The notes under the pieces: model-generated
Databases searched by the model: none
Seen by the model: the letters and a program-made list of their open reading frames with translations, nothing else
Told to the model about the DNA's origin: nothing
Source of the DNA: Aspidiotus rigidus
Taxonomy: Eukaryota > Arthropoda > Insecta > Hemiptera > Diaspididae
DNA length: 64,000 bases
Reading direction: 5' to 3'
Assembly (NCBI GenBank): GCA_035079385.1
Contig: JAVHKY010000003.1
Span: forward strand, 24,319,501 to 24,383,500
Position numbers and translations under genes: made by a program
Shown here: positions 1-12,406 of the stretch, piece after piece
Numbering within the stretch: position 1 is the first letter of the stretch
How the letters are laid out: each line of letters starts with the position of its first letter

Positions 1-672
1 ATATCGACACCAATACAGTATCGAGCCCGTCCGCCGTTTGCGGGCATAATAACTCATCTCTAATTTGACGCATTGTGCTCGTATCGGAGATACCCTATAT
101 GGCACGGGAAAAAGGAAAATCGCCAATCGATACTTCCGCCGGTGTGTAAGGTCAGCCGGAAAATGAGTTTTTACAGCACTTAAACGTTATAGGGAGAATA
201 CGTTTGGCGTCGTCGAGTGCACTTAACGAACAATTACAATCGCGGGAAATGTTTTGTTATTTAAATAATGACGAGATTTTCTCGGTGCGGTGCCAGCGAA
301 ACGCGCGATAGAATATTTTCGGAAAACTCGATTTCCAGCTTCACCGACCCACAAACGACGACCAATAATTCGACGTTGATAGCGACGATATTTCATTTTT
401 GTGGGTGCTCAAGCTGCGTAGTACGTTTGTAATGATAATTTTGGTAAGCACTAAAACGTCGGTTGTAATTAAAAATCTATATTTCGATACCGGCGTATTG
501 TCCAGTGTCATGTCAACATCCGCGATGGGGAAAAAAGCTTGAGCGTGCGGTATTTTATATATTTGATTCGCTTAAAATACGAACGCAATCCTAGCTGGAT
601 GAAAAGTTGAAATATCAATTTCTCGAATTGCGTGAAAACCTGTTAATATATATATTTTTCTTTCATTCATTT

Positions 673-674
<2 letters not shown>
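1..674. other. No recognised feature
   Basis: Mixed-composition non-coding sequence. I see no convincing ORF, repeat or RNA gene. It may be intronic or intergenic. Confidence 0.5.

Positions 675-768
<94 letters not shown>
675..768. repeat. (GA)n microsatellite
   Basis: About 47 uninterrupted GA dinucleotides. The apparent ORFs across it (Arg-Glu or Leu-Ser runs) are translation artefacts of the repeat. Confidence 0.98.
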
Positions 769-2094
<1,326 letters not shown>

Positions 2095-2960
2095 TAATCC
2101 AAAATTCTAGAGAATTGTGCATTTTGTCATAAAAGCATGAAATTTGGTGTTGAGGTGTGTAAAGGTGTAACAACGGACAAAGTCTATTTTTATGCCCCCA
2201 GGGGTTCACTTTTGGGGAGGAGGGTTCATTTTGGAGATTATTGTTGCAGAAATTGGAAAGAAATCATGAAAAATATTTTAATCATGTGATTTGTAGAAGA
2301 AATGTATTACAAAATTTTTTTCCTACACGCACCCTTCCATTAGGAGCATTGGGCCCAAAATTTTACAAAATTGTAAATGTAATCAGAAAAACTTGAAATT
2401 TGGTATACAGGTGAAGGAAGGGGTAATGAATGCCAACCAGTAAGTTCATTTTTGTGCTCCCGGGGGCCCTTTTTTTGGAGGGAGATGCTTATTTTGAACA
2501 CTATTGTTGCAAAAATTGGAAAAAAAATTATATAAAATATATGTATTGGGTGAGTTGTTCGAAGAAATGCTGCGAGGAATTTTTTTCTACTCATGAACCC
2601 TTTCATTGGGGGCCTTGGTGCCCAAAATTTCACAAAATCATAAATTTCAACAGAAAAACTTGAAATTTAGTACACAGGGGAAGGAAGCTGTAATGAATAA
2701 TATTAACAAGAAGATGCCACAGAATAAGTTCATTTTTGTGCCTCTATTGGCCCGTTATTTTGGGGGGGGGGGGGCGGCAAAGGTTTCATTATTTCAAGAC
2801 TTATTGTTGCAAAATTTGAAAAAAAAAATATTCATAATAATTATATTCATTGGGTGATTTGTATGAAAGAAACGGTGTGAGGTTTATTTTTTTATGTAAA
2901 AACTCTACCATTGGGGGCTGATAGGCTCCAAATTTCACAAAATTCTAATTTCATCAGATG
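2095..2960. repeat. Tandem repeat, unit ~260 bp, about 3.3 copies
   Basis: Successive units recur with the landmarks 'gaaatttggt', then a G/C-rich stretch, then 'attgttgca', then 'cattgggg', then 'ttcacaaaat'. Landmark spacing is about 256-266 bp (for example near 2140, 2395 and 2662). Units have diverged by substitutions and small indels. Short ORFs inside it are not conserved from unit to unit, so I treat it as non-coding satellite-like DNA. Confidence 0.8.
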
Positions 2961-3546
2961 CGTATGTAAGTTTTTAGCCTAGGCCTAATTTACACAAATT
3001 ATGAGACAAAAGAAAACGCTCTTTGTAAAGATTTATTGAATGAAATTATTATCATGTGCCGTGATGTAGAGAGACAAATTCTGGATTCCGTTTTTTTTTA
3101 AACATAATTTGCCAAACTCGAGTCTATAAAACAGTGTTTCTCAACCATTTTCGTTCTGCGGCACACTATTTCAAAGTTGTTCTGCTGTGAGGCTTTAAAC
3201 ATCTACAATGTGTTCCGCTTGGAGGAGGCGTGAAATACAATAAGAAAATTGGACGAACTCACCTGGTAAAGTTCAATTTTAATTTATGAGAGGCTCCTCC
3301 AAGTGGAACAGTCCTACCTGTACCCCAACCCTTGATCATTTTCTTCACAACAAGACTGTGCTTTCAAGAAATGATTACCTGACCGAGTAACAAACAGCGA
3401 CAGGACACAGAATGGAAATCTTGTGGATTATTTTTTTCTTTATCCTTGCTAAAAATGTGATCGGAACTCATAATGAGTGAGTGAGGTGTAAGTAGAGCAC
3501 TAATATTGAAAAAGGGTTTTTCAATTGTACAAATCTACTTTATTAG
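2961..3546. other. Non-coding, with a hAT-like terminus near 3132-3200
   Basis: No gene seen. The text 'cagtgtttctcaacc' followed by 'tgcggcacac' at about 3132-3165 matches the usual start of hAT-type non-autonomous elements. The matching far end was not located, so this is only a candidate fragment. Confidence 0.35.
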
Positions 3547-4757
3547 TTGCTTATACAAGAGTACTTTAACAGAGAGCTGATTGAGCAACTGGACAAGTTG
3601 GAAATCAGGAGTAATGACAAGCTGATATGCTTTGATGTGACTAATATGTTTGGTACCATACCGAAGGAGGAACCTCTCACTCTACTCAAAAACAACAGAT
3701 ACCATGGGAACCCCGATGGGTCGAAGTACGCCAACATAGTGGAGGGGATCTTGAACCAGAATTACTGCCGCTTTAATAACAAGTTCTACAGCCAGGAAAG
3801 GGGACTTGCGATGGGATCACCGCTGTCACCAATACTGGCGGAGATATTCATGAATGATATGGAAAACAAGATATTGAAGGGCAGCAAGTTCAAAAACTCG
3901 ATCAAACACTGGGCCAGATATGTAGATGATATCCTAATTGTGTGGTCAGGCACTGATAGACAGGTGGATCTATTCCTTTCAGAAATGAACGTGATGAATG
4001 AGAGCATCAAATTCACAGTGGAAAAAGGCAGTGAGACCATCAACTATTTGGACCTTACACTCACAATGGAGAACAATAGGATAGAACACAAAATCTACAC
4101 GAAGCAGACGCATACTGACACCATCATCCCAAATAAATCCTACCACCACCCCAGGCACAAGTTAGCGGCAATCCAGAACTACTGCTATCGGGCAATTTCT
4201 ACGAAGAGAAGAGGAAAGAGATCGAGATAGTAAAGCAGATCGCAGAAGCCAATGGCTACCGCAGATGTGTGGTGGAGGGAGTCTTTGGGCAAATGGAAAC
4301 AAAGAAAGGAACCCGTGATAGCATAGTGAGAAAGTACTCCGGATCGATACCATATATAGGAAAGTACACAAACAAGGTGATGAAGGCGTTCAATGGCTAC
4401 GATGTGAATGAGGGTATCCAGAATAACCAACCCATGGTGAAGAGAATCAGCAATGACCGGAACAAAAGGACAAGGAAAGCTTGAGCGGAGTGTACAAGCT
4501 CAGTTGTGAACAGTGCGAGGGGATGTATATCGGTGAGACTGGGAGAATGTTTGAGATCAGGAGAAAAGAGCACAAAACGTCGAGGGAGAAAGAAGATGGC
4601 AAGTCACTGTTTGGAAAACACTGTAACGAGGAAAACCACGATGGAGAGGGAATATTTGAAGTCATACACGTAGAGAATCGCACAAAGAGAAGAAAACTCT
4701 GGGAACAAATGGAGATTGCAAAAGCCAAGAGGAAGAAAGCCTGCCTCTTGAACAATG
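3547..4757 (+). pseudogene. Penelope-like element A: RT plus GIY-YIG, truncated and frameshifted
   Basis: A decayed PLE from a subfamily distant from the other copies in this window. The first frame (3547-4230) carries reverse transcriptase motif A (LICFDVTNMFG), motif B (GLAMGSPLSPILAEIFM) and motif C (ARYVDDILIVW), so the catalytic aspartates are present. The connecting region continues in a second frame (4269-4484). The GIY-YIG nuclease follows in a third frame from 4481 (GVYKLSCEQC, then MYIGETGR, then EH), with the paired cysteines typical of PLE nucleases. At least two frameshifts and loss of the N-terminal half make it non-functional. Its 3' end abuts the LINE endonuclease remnant near 4757. 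The TTG at 3547 is only where the frame opens and is not a real start. Confidence 0.85.
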
Positions 4758-5161
4758 TAATGTCAATTACATCCTTAAGTTCAGTCAAACGGGGATCAGT
4801 AGCTCCGTTGCACCCACTGTAATAATCATAAAACATCGGAATATTGAAATCTCGTAATATTATCATTTGTGCTCCATTTGAAGCCAAGCGAATGACGCCT
4901 TCGTTCACAGTTCTGTACACCGACGACGGAGAACCCGGCCGAAAATAAAAGAGACCTATGTACAGTTTATTGCCGTAGCTATAATCATATAATCGTAGCC
5001 AAATATTTTCATGATAATTGGACCTGGTTTCTAGTTCAACGACTCGCTCTGCCTTTATTTGTTTGCTTATCGCAAGTAACACTCCTCCACCCCACTTTAA
5101 ATTTTCAGAGCTTCTATCATGTCTGAACACGTTGTAACGCACATCAAAAAATTCACTTGAG
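4758..5161 (-). pseudogene. LINE endonuclease domain, C-terminal part (split by a PLE)
   Basis: Minus-strand reading gives an APE-type endonuclease segment of a non-LTR retrotransposon: FFDVRYNVFRHDRSS, KWGGGVLLAIS, YIGLFYFRPGS, then ILRDFNIP where GDFN is expected. The Gly of that motif is Arg here. The segment stops after VIDIT, where it meets PLE A. Its N-terminal continuation lies at 7767-7960 on the other side of the PLE composite, and the two pieces join in frame across one copy of a 13-bp duplication. The clade looks like the CR1/Jockey side of the non-LTR tree, but this was not tested. Confidence 0.8.
5149..5161. repeat. Target-site duplication, left copy (PLE composite B)
   Basis: AAATTCACTTGAG, identical to 7767-7779. 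Collapsing the two copies restores the LINE endonuclease reading frame (DINSSEFFDV). Confidence 0.9.
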
Positions 5162-5365
5162 ACAATTACAATTAATTCGGTTCTCTAAAATATGACCAGA
5201 AACATTTAACGACGACATACTCAACGATTAAAACGTGCGGAGTAATTTGAATAGAGCCACAGAAATGAAAAAACACCGGAGCGCTTTCGATTAAAAAACC
5301 ATTGTCAACGGGTACGTGAAAGCAACTGAACCAACTCCGGCCGGCAACAAGAACTACCGAGGAGT

Positions 5366-7183
5366 TCATGACTGAACTAGCGAGTCATCACAATGTGAAT
5401 CATACTCGTAAACTAATTCAATCAAACCCTCATCAGGTATGTACCTGTTAAGCACATTTAGGTTATCGTTATTCAGATGGCGAATAATTTCGATGTGTTC
5501 TAGCGCGGTACGTTTGAAAGCCGAGGACTCTCTATGGAGGAGGGACTCGGATCCCTCTATAAAACCATGGCCAGTGGTAATAAGATGGTCCGCAAAAGCC
5601 GAATCACCCAATTTCTTCTTTTCCCACGCCTTCCTATGCTCATCTATTCTAATTCTGAGCTGACGTCCAGTCTCGCCTATATAAATTCCATTACAATCAT
5701 TACACTCAATTTTGTTAACCCCGCTTCTTTCGACCAGTGGGATGGGGTCCTTCAACTTAACGAACAAGCTTTTTACAGTGTACAGATTGTAAAACACTGG
5801 CCGAAACCCAAATGGGCGGAGGACACGACCTAATTGGGAAGAAAATTCCCCCAAAAACGGAAGCCTAATCTAACGTTTCCTACTATCTGACGCTGGATTA
5901 CGGGGCAGGGAGGTAGTGGAATCAAGGCATTTCCGAGTCAATTTCCTATGAAACATCAAGTCAATATCCAAGCTGATCTCGTTCACTCTGGCTAAGTGCT
6001 TTATAATCAAGAGCTCCTCTTGAAAAGCGAGCTGACCTAATGGAATACTCGTCAACCGGTGGATATAACTATTAAAACCGGCATATTTGTGAGCAATCGG
6101 ACAGAAAGATCTGCCGTGGACAGTAATATCGGTCGAGGTATCTTTTCTATATATGGCGAATTCGTGGACACCTGCTCTATTAGAGATAGTAAGGTCCAAA
6201 ACATTTATAGATGAACCGCCTACTTCTAACGTGAATTTGATGGATGGGTATAAACTGTTAAGATACCTGAGAAACTCCAAAAGGAGATCCCGTTGACCGG
6301 TCCATAAACACAACACATCGTCGACGTACCTCTGCCAATAATATATATGACCCAAAAACTCCTGACCAGAGGAAAAGAGATCAAGTTCAAATTTAGACAT
6401 GAAAACCTCCGAAATGAGGGAACCCAGAGGAGAGCCAATAGGGATACCTACCTCCTCAGGAAATTCGAAAAATTTGCCCTCAAATTTGCAAAAATTGGGA
6501 GACCAACAAATATTGAGTAAATTAAAAAATTCTGTCAACTCTTCGTGACAGATATTAGATTAGATCAAAAGGTCTCCCATATGCTGCTTGGCAGTAGCTC
6601 TAGGGATACTCGGAAATAAGCCGACAACGTCAAAGGAGCATAGGGTTGAATCAGGCGGAAGAATGTCATCCTTAAGCTTATTAGCCAAAGAGACCGAATT
6701 CTTCACAGAGTAGGATGACTCAAATTCCACTCTAGATTTGAACCAACGGTCCAAAAATTTCGCCAAGAAGTACGTGGGAGAAGACACGGAAGAAACGACC
6801 GGCCGCATCGGGGTGTCCCTCTTATGAACCTTAGGTAGCCCGTACAAGAGGGGCGGCGCTGGATTGGGCTCAAGAAGCATTCTTTTAAGCTTAGGGGTCT
6901 TAATAATAAATTCGCAAGTGTTTACAACACGTCTAACTTCTTTGACGTGATTTGGAAAATTGTAATCCCCATTTTCCTTGGCGCCACACTGGTCGAGAAC
7001 GTCATAGATATTGGAGACGTAAGAGGACTTATCCATAACGACAATGGCATTCCCTTTATCAGCCTTAGTAATGGTTAAGCCCTCCTCCCTGACCTTCCTC
7101 TTGATCCTCTTAATCACCTCAAAAGCCAGATCATTTATACGAGGGAGGGGGTATCGCGGACAAAGGCGGCACACGCTGCCCAT
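5366..7183 (-). pseudogene. PLE B minus copy: RT and GIY-YIG ORF, broken
   Basis: Three minus-strand blocks in order. 7183-6560 carries KADKGNAIVVMDKSSY, LLYGLPKVHK, RPVV and motif A SFDVVGLFP. 6538-5870 carries VGIPIGSPLGSLISEVF and RYVDDVLCLW, then the thumb region with INVLDLTI. 5854-5366 carries GVNKIECNDC, GIYIGETGRQL and the conserved end VYEYDSHCDDSLVQS. The nuclease GIY motif reads GVN here instead of GVY. Frame breaks lie near 6545 and 5860. The N-terminal domain is missing because the copy is 5'-truncated at the head-to-head junction. The PLE protein would reverse-transcribe its own RNA at a nicked target. Confidence 0.85.
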
Positions 7184-7566
7184 TTGGGTTTCGGCCGTTG
7201 GTTTACAATCTGAACACTGTAAAAAGTTTGTTCGTTAAGTTGAAAGACCCCATCCCACTGGTCGAAAGAAGTGGGGTTTACAAAATTGAGTGTAATGATT
7301 GTAATGGAATGTATATAGGCGAGACTGGACGTCAGCTCAAAATTAGAATAGATGAGCATAGGAAGGCGTGGGAAAAGAAGAAATTGGGTGATTCGGCTTT
7401 TGCGGACCATCTTATTACCACTGGCCATGGTTTTATAGAGGGATCCGAGTCCCTCCTCCATAGAGAGTCCTCGGCGTTAGAACACATCGAAATTATTCGC
7501 CATCTGAATAACGATAACCTAAATGTGCTTAACAGGTACATACCTGATGAGGGTTTGATTGAATGA
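7178..7566 (+). pseudogene. PLE B plus copy: GIY-YIG nuclease fragment
   Basis: The plus-strand frame starts near the head-to-head junction (PFGFRP, then VYNLNTVKSLFVKLKDPIP). It carries the complete nuclease signature GVYKIECNDC, GMYIGETGRQL and RIDEHRKAW. It lacks a block found in the other copies (FKRTA, between SSA and LEHIEI) and ends in a stop just after GLIE at 7566. All RT motifs are absent because of 5' truncation. The 3' untranslated tail follows to 7766. Confidence 0.85.
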
Positions 7567-7766
7567 GTATGATTCACATTGTGATGACTCGCTAGTTCAG
7601 TCATGAACTCCTTGGTAGTTCTTGTTGCCGGCCGGATTTGGTTCAGTTGCTTTCACGTCCCCGTTGACAATGGTTTTTTAATCGAAAGCGCTCCGGTGTT
7701 TTTTCATTTCTGTGGCTCTATTCAAATCACTCCGTACGTTTTAATCGTTGAGTATGTCGTCGTTAG

Positions 7767-7779
7767 AAATTCACTTGAG
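7767..7779. repeat. Target-site duplication, right copy (PLE composite B)
   Basis: AAATTCACTTGAG, identical to 5149-5161. Confidence 0.9.
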
Positions 7780-7960
7780 TTTATATCGGGATGCAACCAC
7801 GTTTCGGTCAGTGCTATGATATCATGATTGTATTGTAATGATGACAAACATATCTCATTCACCCTCGACCACAATCCCCGAACGTTCTGATAGAATACAG
7901 TGAAGGAACGATTCTTGGAGGGAGGGAGGGCATCGAGGCTGCGGTTATGACTGTACATGG
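7767..7960 (-). pseudogene. LINE endonuclease domain, N-terminal part
   Basis: Minus-strand frame with the start of an APE-type endonuclease: FTVFYQNVRGLWSRVNEI, then DIIALTETWLHPDINSSEF, matching the QNxRG and TETWL motifs of non-LTR retrotransposons. It runs into the right-hand 13-bp duplication and resumes at 5161 on the other side of PLE composite B. Upstream of Met at 7958 I see only an A-rich tract on the plus strand, so the copy appears truncated there. Confidence 0.8.
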
Positions 7961-8084
7961 AGTATAAGTAACACTTAAAAAAAAAAAGAGGTTACCAGTT
8001 ACGTACTCATAATATTGTCTTAGTTAGTCTAATTGAGAGTAATTCGATTCGTCTGGTAAATTACTCGTATCTTCTGCTGACGGA

Positions 8085-8094
8085 GAGTACCTAT
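8085..8094. repeat. Target-site duplication, left copy (8.1-kb PLE fragment)
   Basis: GAGTACCTAT, repeated at 8687-8696. Confidence 0.7.
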
Positions 8095-8686
8095 GCGGCC
8101 GTATCCTCCGCCCCTTCAGTTTTCGGCCAGCCTTCTATAATGTCAACACTGTTAAGAGCCTTTTCGTCAAATTAAAGGACCCTATCCCAGTGGCCGAGAG
8201 AGGAGGGGTTTATAGGATGAGTTGTGGAGATTGCCCTAGCGTCTATATAAGAATGACCAGCCGTCAGCTCCAAATTAGAGTTGACGAACATAAAAAATCC
8301 TGGAGGAAAAAGAAAGTAGGGGAGTCACCCTATGCTGATCATGGTCACAATTTTAAAGAGGGGTCCGAAGTCCTCCTTCATAGGGAAAACTCTTACTTCA
8401 AGCGTCTAGCCCTTGAGGAAATAGAAATCTCCGATATCAGAATAATAGTAGCGTTACCGTTTTGAACAGGTACATTGCTGAAAAAGGATTGATCGAATTA
8501 GTCTACAGGAATTATTCACATTTCGATGACTCGTAGCTTCGGTCATGATTTCGTTTGATGTCGCCTGTTCTTGTTGGTGCTGGGTTTAGTCGCTTTCCAC
8601 ACTTCGAGAATGGCTGATTAGCCGAAAGCGCTCGTGTTTTCTATTATCGTGCGGTCTTTTGCATTTTTCTTCTGTGTTACTCTGTC
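8095..8686 (+). mobile_element. 5'-truncated PLE fragment (GIY-YIG end)
   Basis: The plus-strand frame from about 8098 reads an FRPAFYNVNTVKSLFVKLKDP-like connector, then GVYRMSCGDC, VYIRMTSRQLQ and VDEHKKSW. The nuclease YIG motif is altered to YIR. A frameshift near 8430 separates the C-terminal block. The 3' tail contains a GGCT/AGCC hairpin followed by GAAAGCG (8611-8630). A 10-bp duplication flanks the fragment. It belongs with the 12.4-14.9 kb copy by sequence (VERSGVYKLECGDCG there). Unlike the other copies it is single, not paired. Confidence 0.8.
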
Positions 8687-8696
8687 GAGTACCTAT
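8687..8696. repeat. Target-site duplication, right copy (8.1-kb PLE fragment)
   Basis: GAGTACCTAT, matching 8085-8094. Confidence 0.7.
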
Positions 8697-11600
8697 CCTC
8701 GTCATTATGGATGACCGTAATTTCATACAAAAACGTATTGATTCTGTGGTACCTACTGTACTTGAGTATGATAAGAAAAAGGTTAAACATAGCTGGAACT
8801 AGCACAGAGGCGTTTTCAAAATCTCTTGTAAAACGGAGTTTCTTTCTATCACAATTCAATTTCTTGAAATTGAACAAGATTGCGAGACTGGTGCTCTCTA
8901 GTAGGAGTAAATTACCACGCGGAAAATCTCAAACGCGCGAGATTCTGTACTTTCAGTTTGTAAATGAGCTCGCGTTAGGAAAAATAATTAAAATTTGTAA
9001 TTTTTGCAGTTCACAAAAGTAGCATTTTGGAGAACTTCAAACCGCCGCCCTCTTTTCGGGTTCATATATCGAACGTCGAAATAGCGATGCCAGTCTGATG
9101 ACGAAGGTAGAATAATATCATTTTAACTCGAGTGCATTCCAGAGAAACCACTCGTAGCGTGTAAATTCTCGATATTTCATAAAACGCGCGATGTTTCCAC
9201 AACATGTTTGCAGATTGCGGCGTTGCATAAACTCCGTTAATTACATCAAGTTATAAGCTTTTCGTATTCTTTTCAAATAAAATAGAATGCTGAGTGAAAA
9301 TATCACTCCTGTCAACGTAGAAGTCGGGTATAGACTGCTGATGCTTCAAGAGCTGACGAGCACTCTTGTCTTTTCTTCCCATATGTCTTATTCCATCTTC
9401 GAGTCATAAGAATATTAAATTTTACGTACCCTCTTTCATATTCTCGGGTCACATCTCGTCGCATCGTCTTACGAATCCCGTGAAAAATGTTTTAATACTT
9501 TCCGCGTCGCCGTTCGAAACAAATAAAACGAAAGCCGTGCGCTTTTACTCTGTACTGATGTTGGGGAATTTTTTTTTTTTTTTTTCCTGCACTTATTCTT
9601 CAACGTCTTAATTTTCTGTTCTTTGTATTTCCATTTGTACAGAAGTTTTTGAACATTTTATACTTGTTTGTCGGAAGTTCTTAATTTTTTGCTCTCCAGG
9701 CTTACGTTTTTCTCTTACAGAGGTTTTAAATTTTTATTATTTTTTTTTTTTCGCGGTGAAGAAAAGTTTCAGCAGTTTCTCTTTTGTTAACGTACATATA
9801 ACTTAATTGAGAAACTTACTCGTAGATCAACTTTATAAGCGACGAATACAAATGAAAAAGCCTCCCGCGTATTACGATTACTTTTTGTACTTTTCTTTGT
9901 TTTATGATTCAAAACGGGAGTATAGAATCACCTATTTCGAGTAGGTGTGCAGAAGCGAAAGGTTTTTTCCTCTTTTGTTATTGGAATTAATATTCATAAA
10001 ATTGTAAGTAACAACAATGTTTGTCGATTGTATAGTTTCCAATTTCCTTTCGAGTCGAGGCGCGAGAAAAATCATTTCGACTGATGAATATCAAATAATG
10101 TTTTCTGGGCGATGTAGAGCGCGGTACAAATTCCCCGGCTACGACGACACGCGTGACGTCACGAGACGATTCCGAAAATGAAAATCTGGAAGCAAGGTGT
10201 TTTCCAGCCTATTGCTCCTCATTCGCATATTCAGAATGCAATTTTACCAATTTCCTCAGAGCTCCAGATAGTTTCGTTTTTCTCTCCGCACCCTGGGTTG
10301 GAAAAGCCGCGGCAACTTTCCTGCGCCGTAAAATCATTTAAATATTTCATTAAAAGAGGCGTTTACAGGAAGCCGGGAAGTGTTAACAAAAGAGTATTCG
10401 CGTAGCCGTCGATGCATCGCGAAAAGTAAACTTTAATATCCGCTATTATCCGAAATATCAACACAAAAAGGTAGTAATATAAGTAAGATAGAAATAAAAT
10501 TCTGCAAATAAAGTACTTTGAGTCGTCGCTCCTATCGTTTTACGCGTCGAGAAGGTGAATACCTAGCAAATGACGGGAATGGAAAAATTTTCATGATGAG
10601 ATTATATTTGAGTGAATATTCGATTATATTGTGGGACGTGCGGCGAAGAAATACCGCGCCTCTCTGAATAATTTTCATTACGAGAAAAACGTAATGTCGA
10701 AATATTTCTTTTTCCTTTTTTTTTTTCTTGTTTGTTTCTGCTCTCTCTTTACTTTGTACGTATAAAAAAAATGAAGCTAAAACCTCGCTTAAAAATTTTC
10801 GTGCGCGCATTGACTTTGCTCGTCCAGAATGAACTCAACTTGTAGACTAGACTCCGAATATTTTTTCAATCTTGTCGAAATATAAAAACGACGTTCTCGT
10901 CGAAAATGAAGAAATTGCGAGGAAAGTTCGAGAGAAATTTTCTCTTTTTGACTGGACTGAGTACTTCTGCAGATAGGAGAACGAAATTGTACCAGGGTTT
11001 TCTCGCATGGAAAAAAAATTGGAACGAAATAGAATTTCTTCTTACAATTGAATCGCGTAATACGGTAGTTGTCTCAAACTCTGTCTTCGGGTGTCGGATA
11101 TTTAATGAATAATTTCTGATGTTAATATGGCTTGTCAAAATGGACAAATGAGATGATTGAATGACACCAACTCTTATACATCTCGGCGACACTTTTCTTG
11201 ATCGTATACGCGAGTGAAAACATACTAATTTTTATTTTAGTTGAACAAGAGTGTTTATAAAATTGTCGACCATCATTTCACGCAATGATGACGTGACTTT
11301 ACAATGTATCCAAAGTCTTTGCAGTTCATGTATGACTTTCTAATGCTATTTGAAGTCTACAATAGCAACTGCTGTACTCAGTCAACAATTATTCATGAAA
11401 AAACAATGTACACCATCAGTAGAGTTCGATCATAAGTGAATTGAGAGGAATGCTTGCAAATGCAAATACAATGAATTTATTCTCCCCATATAAAACAAAC
11501 AAGAATACTTAGCATGACATGTAGCTGGACAAAAAATGAGTTTTCGGTAAAGACTTTAATGTTGAGCAAGTGTAACCTGGATGACAGACAGAATTACAAT

Positions 11601-12071
11601 TCATACCGTTTTCTAGTTATTTACATTTCCGGGCCATTATACTCGACTAGCCGCTGTGGCGCGCCTTGGCGACTCTACGGCGCTGACTCAGACTCGTGTT
11701 TCGCATTCGCACGTGTTCTCTCAAAACACTAGCGAAGTATAGTTGGCTAAATAAGGACGACAGCCATCGAATACTCGAAGTATATGATAGTCAGTGCCAC
11801 AGCTCGGACAACCTTGCTTATGCTTCGCTCTCACATAAAGCGCTGTTGGGAGCTTGCAAATGCCTTCCTTTTGTATTGGCATTCTTATGAAATTGTGGCA
11901 TAGTGCGTTACAATCAGCAGAAACCTTGTCAATTGAGCCAAAAGGACTATCGCTGCCATGAGAAAGACAGGGGAGCAAAAATCATTAGGCTACTGATTGA
12001 TAAGCTTACTTACCAAAAGTTTATTTGCTAAGGACTTTCTGTATTAAAAATCAACAACTACTATCATAAAG
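8697..12071. other. No recognised feature (3.4 kb)
   Basis: Mostly non-repetitive sequence with homopolymer T runs (for example 9569-9585 and 9739-9751). Open frames are short and show no motif I know. It is probably intronic or intergenic. I cannot exclude a small exon. Confidence 0.5.
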
Positions 12072-12394
12072 AAAGGCTCTAGTCAAGTAAGGGAAGAAAC
12101 GGCCTTGGTCGTAAGATGTTCCGAATGTATGTCGGAAGTGTTGTCCTCTATGTATGAGAAAACTTGAAATCAAAAGAATTGGACCCATCCGTTCACTCAC
12201 ATGGGCCATTTTTGGGCCTACAATCCAAATGACATTATTTCAGACAATAATGATCGCAGAGCGATGAAACTTAGAGATACATATTTCAGGATGATATTTT
12301 TTTCAAAAAAATTCATTTATATATTTTCTCTAGTTTCTTGAAATTACGAAACTTGAACTCATTTAACAAGAGAAAATTGGGTCCAGCATCTGGG

Positions 12395-12406
12395 AAAATT
12401 CATTCA
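12395..12406. repeat. Target-site duplication, left copy (PLE E)
   Basis: AAAATTCATTCA, repeated at 14972-14983. It lies inside the FB-1 left arm. Confidence 0.85.

Larger units (their letters stand above)
5162..7766. mobile_element. PLE composite B: two head-to-head Penelope-like copies
   Basis: A 2.6-kb insertion made of a longer minus-strand PLE (5162-about 7177) and a shorter plus-strand PLE (about 7178-7766). They are joined at their truncated 5' ends, so both 3' ends point outward. The flanks are a 13-bp target-site duplication. The outer ends share the tail ending GTCGTCGTTA. The left end alone carries about 44 extra bases (5162-5205), the same extra tail seen at 43481-43520. The host site is a LINE endonuclease ORF. 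Confidence 0.88.

Noticed and set aside
4447..4760. Minus-strand frame continuing the LINE endonuclease past VIDIT
   Set aside because: This part is antisense to the PLE A nuclease. The LINE homology stops near 4758.
3547..4822. Possibility that the GIY-YIG domains belong to bacterial or group I intron nucleases
   Set aside because: They are fused to or follow Penelope-type RT motifs with the PLE-specific cysteine pair, and sit in an insect-like context.
5439..5833. Several 60-100-codon frames antisense to the PLE nuclease, repeated at 7135-7604, 39865-40181 and 42933-43249
   Set aside because: They recur only because the PLE sense strand is conserved. No independent coding evidence.
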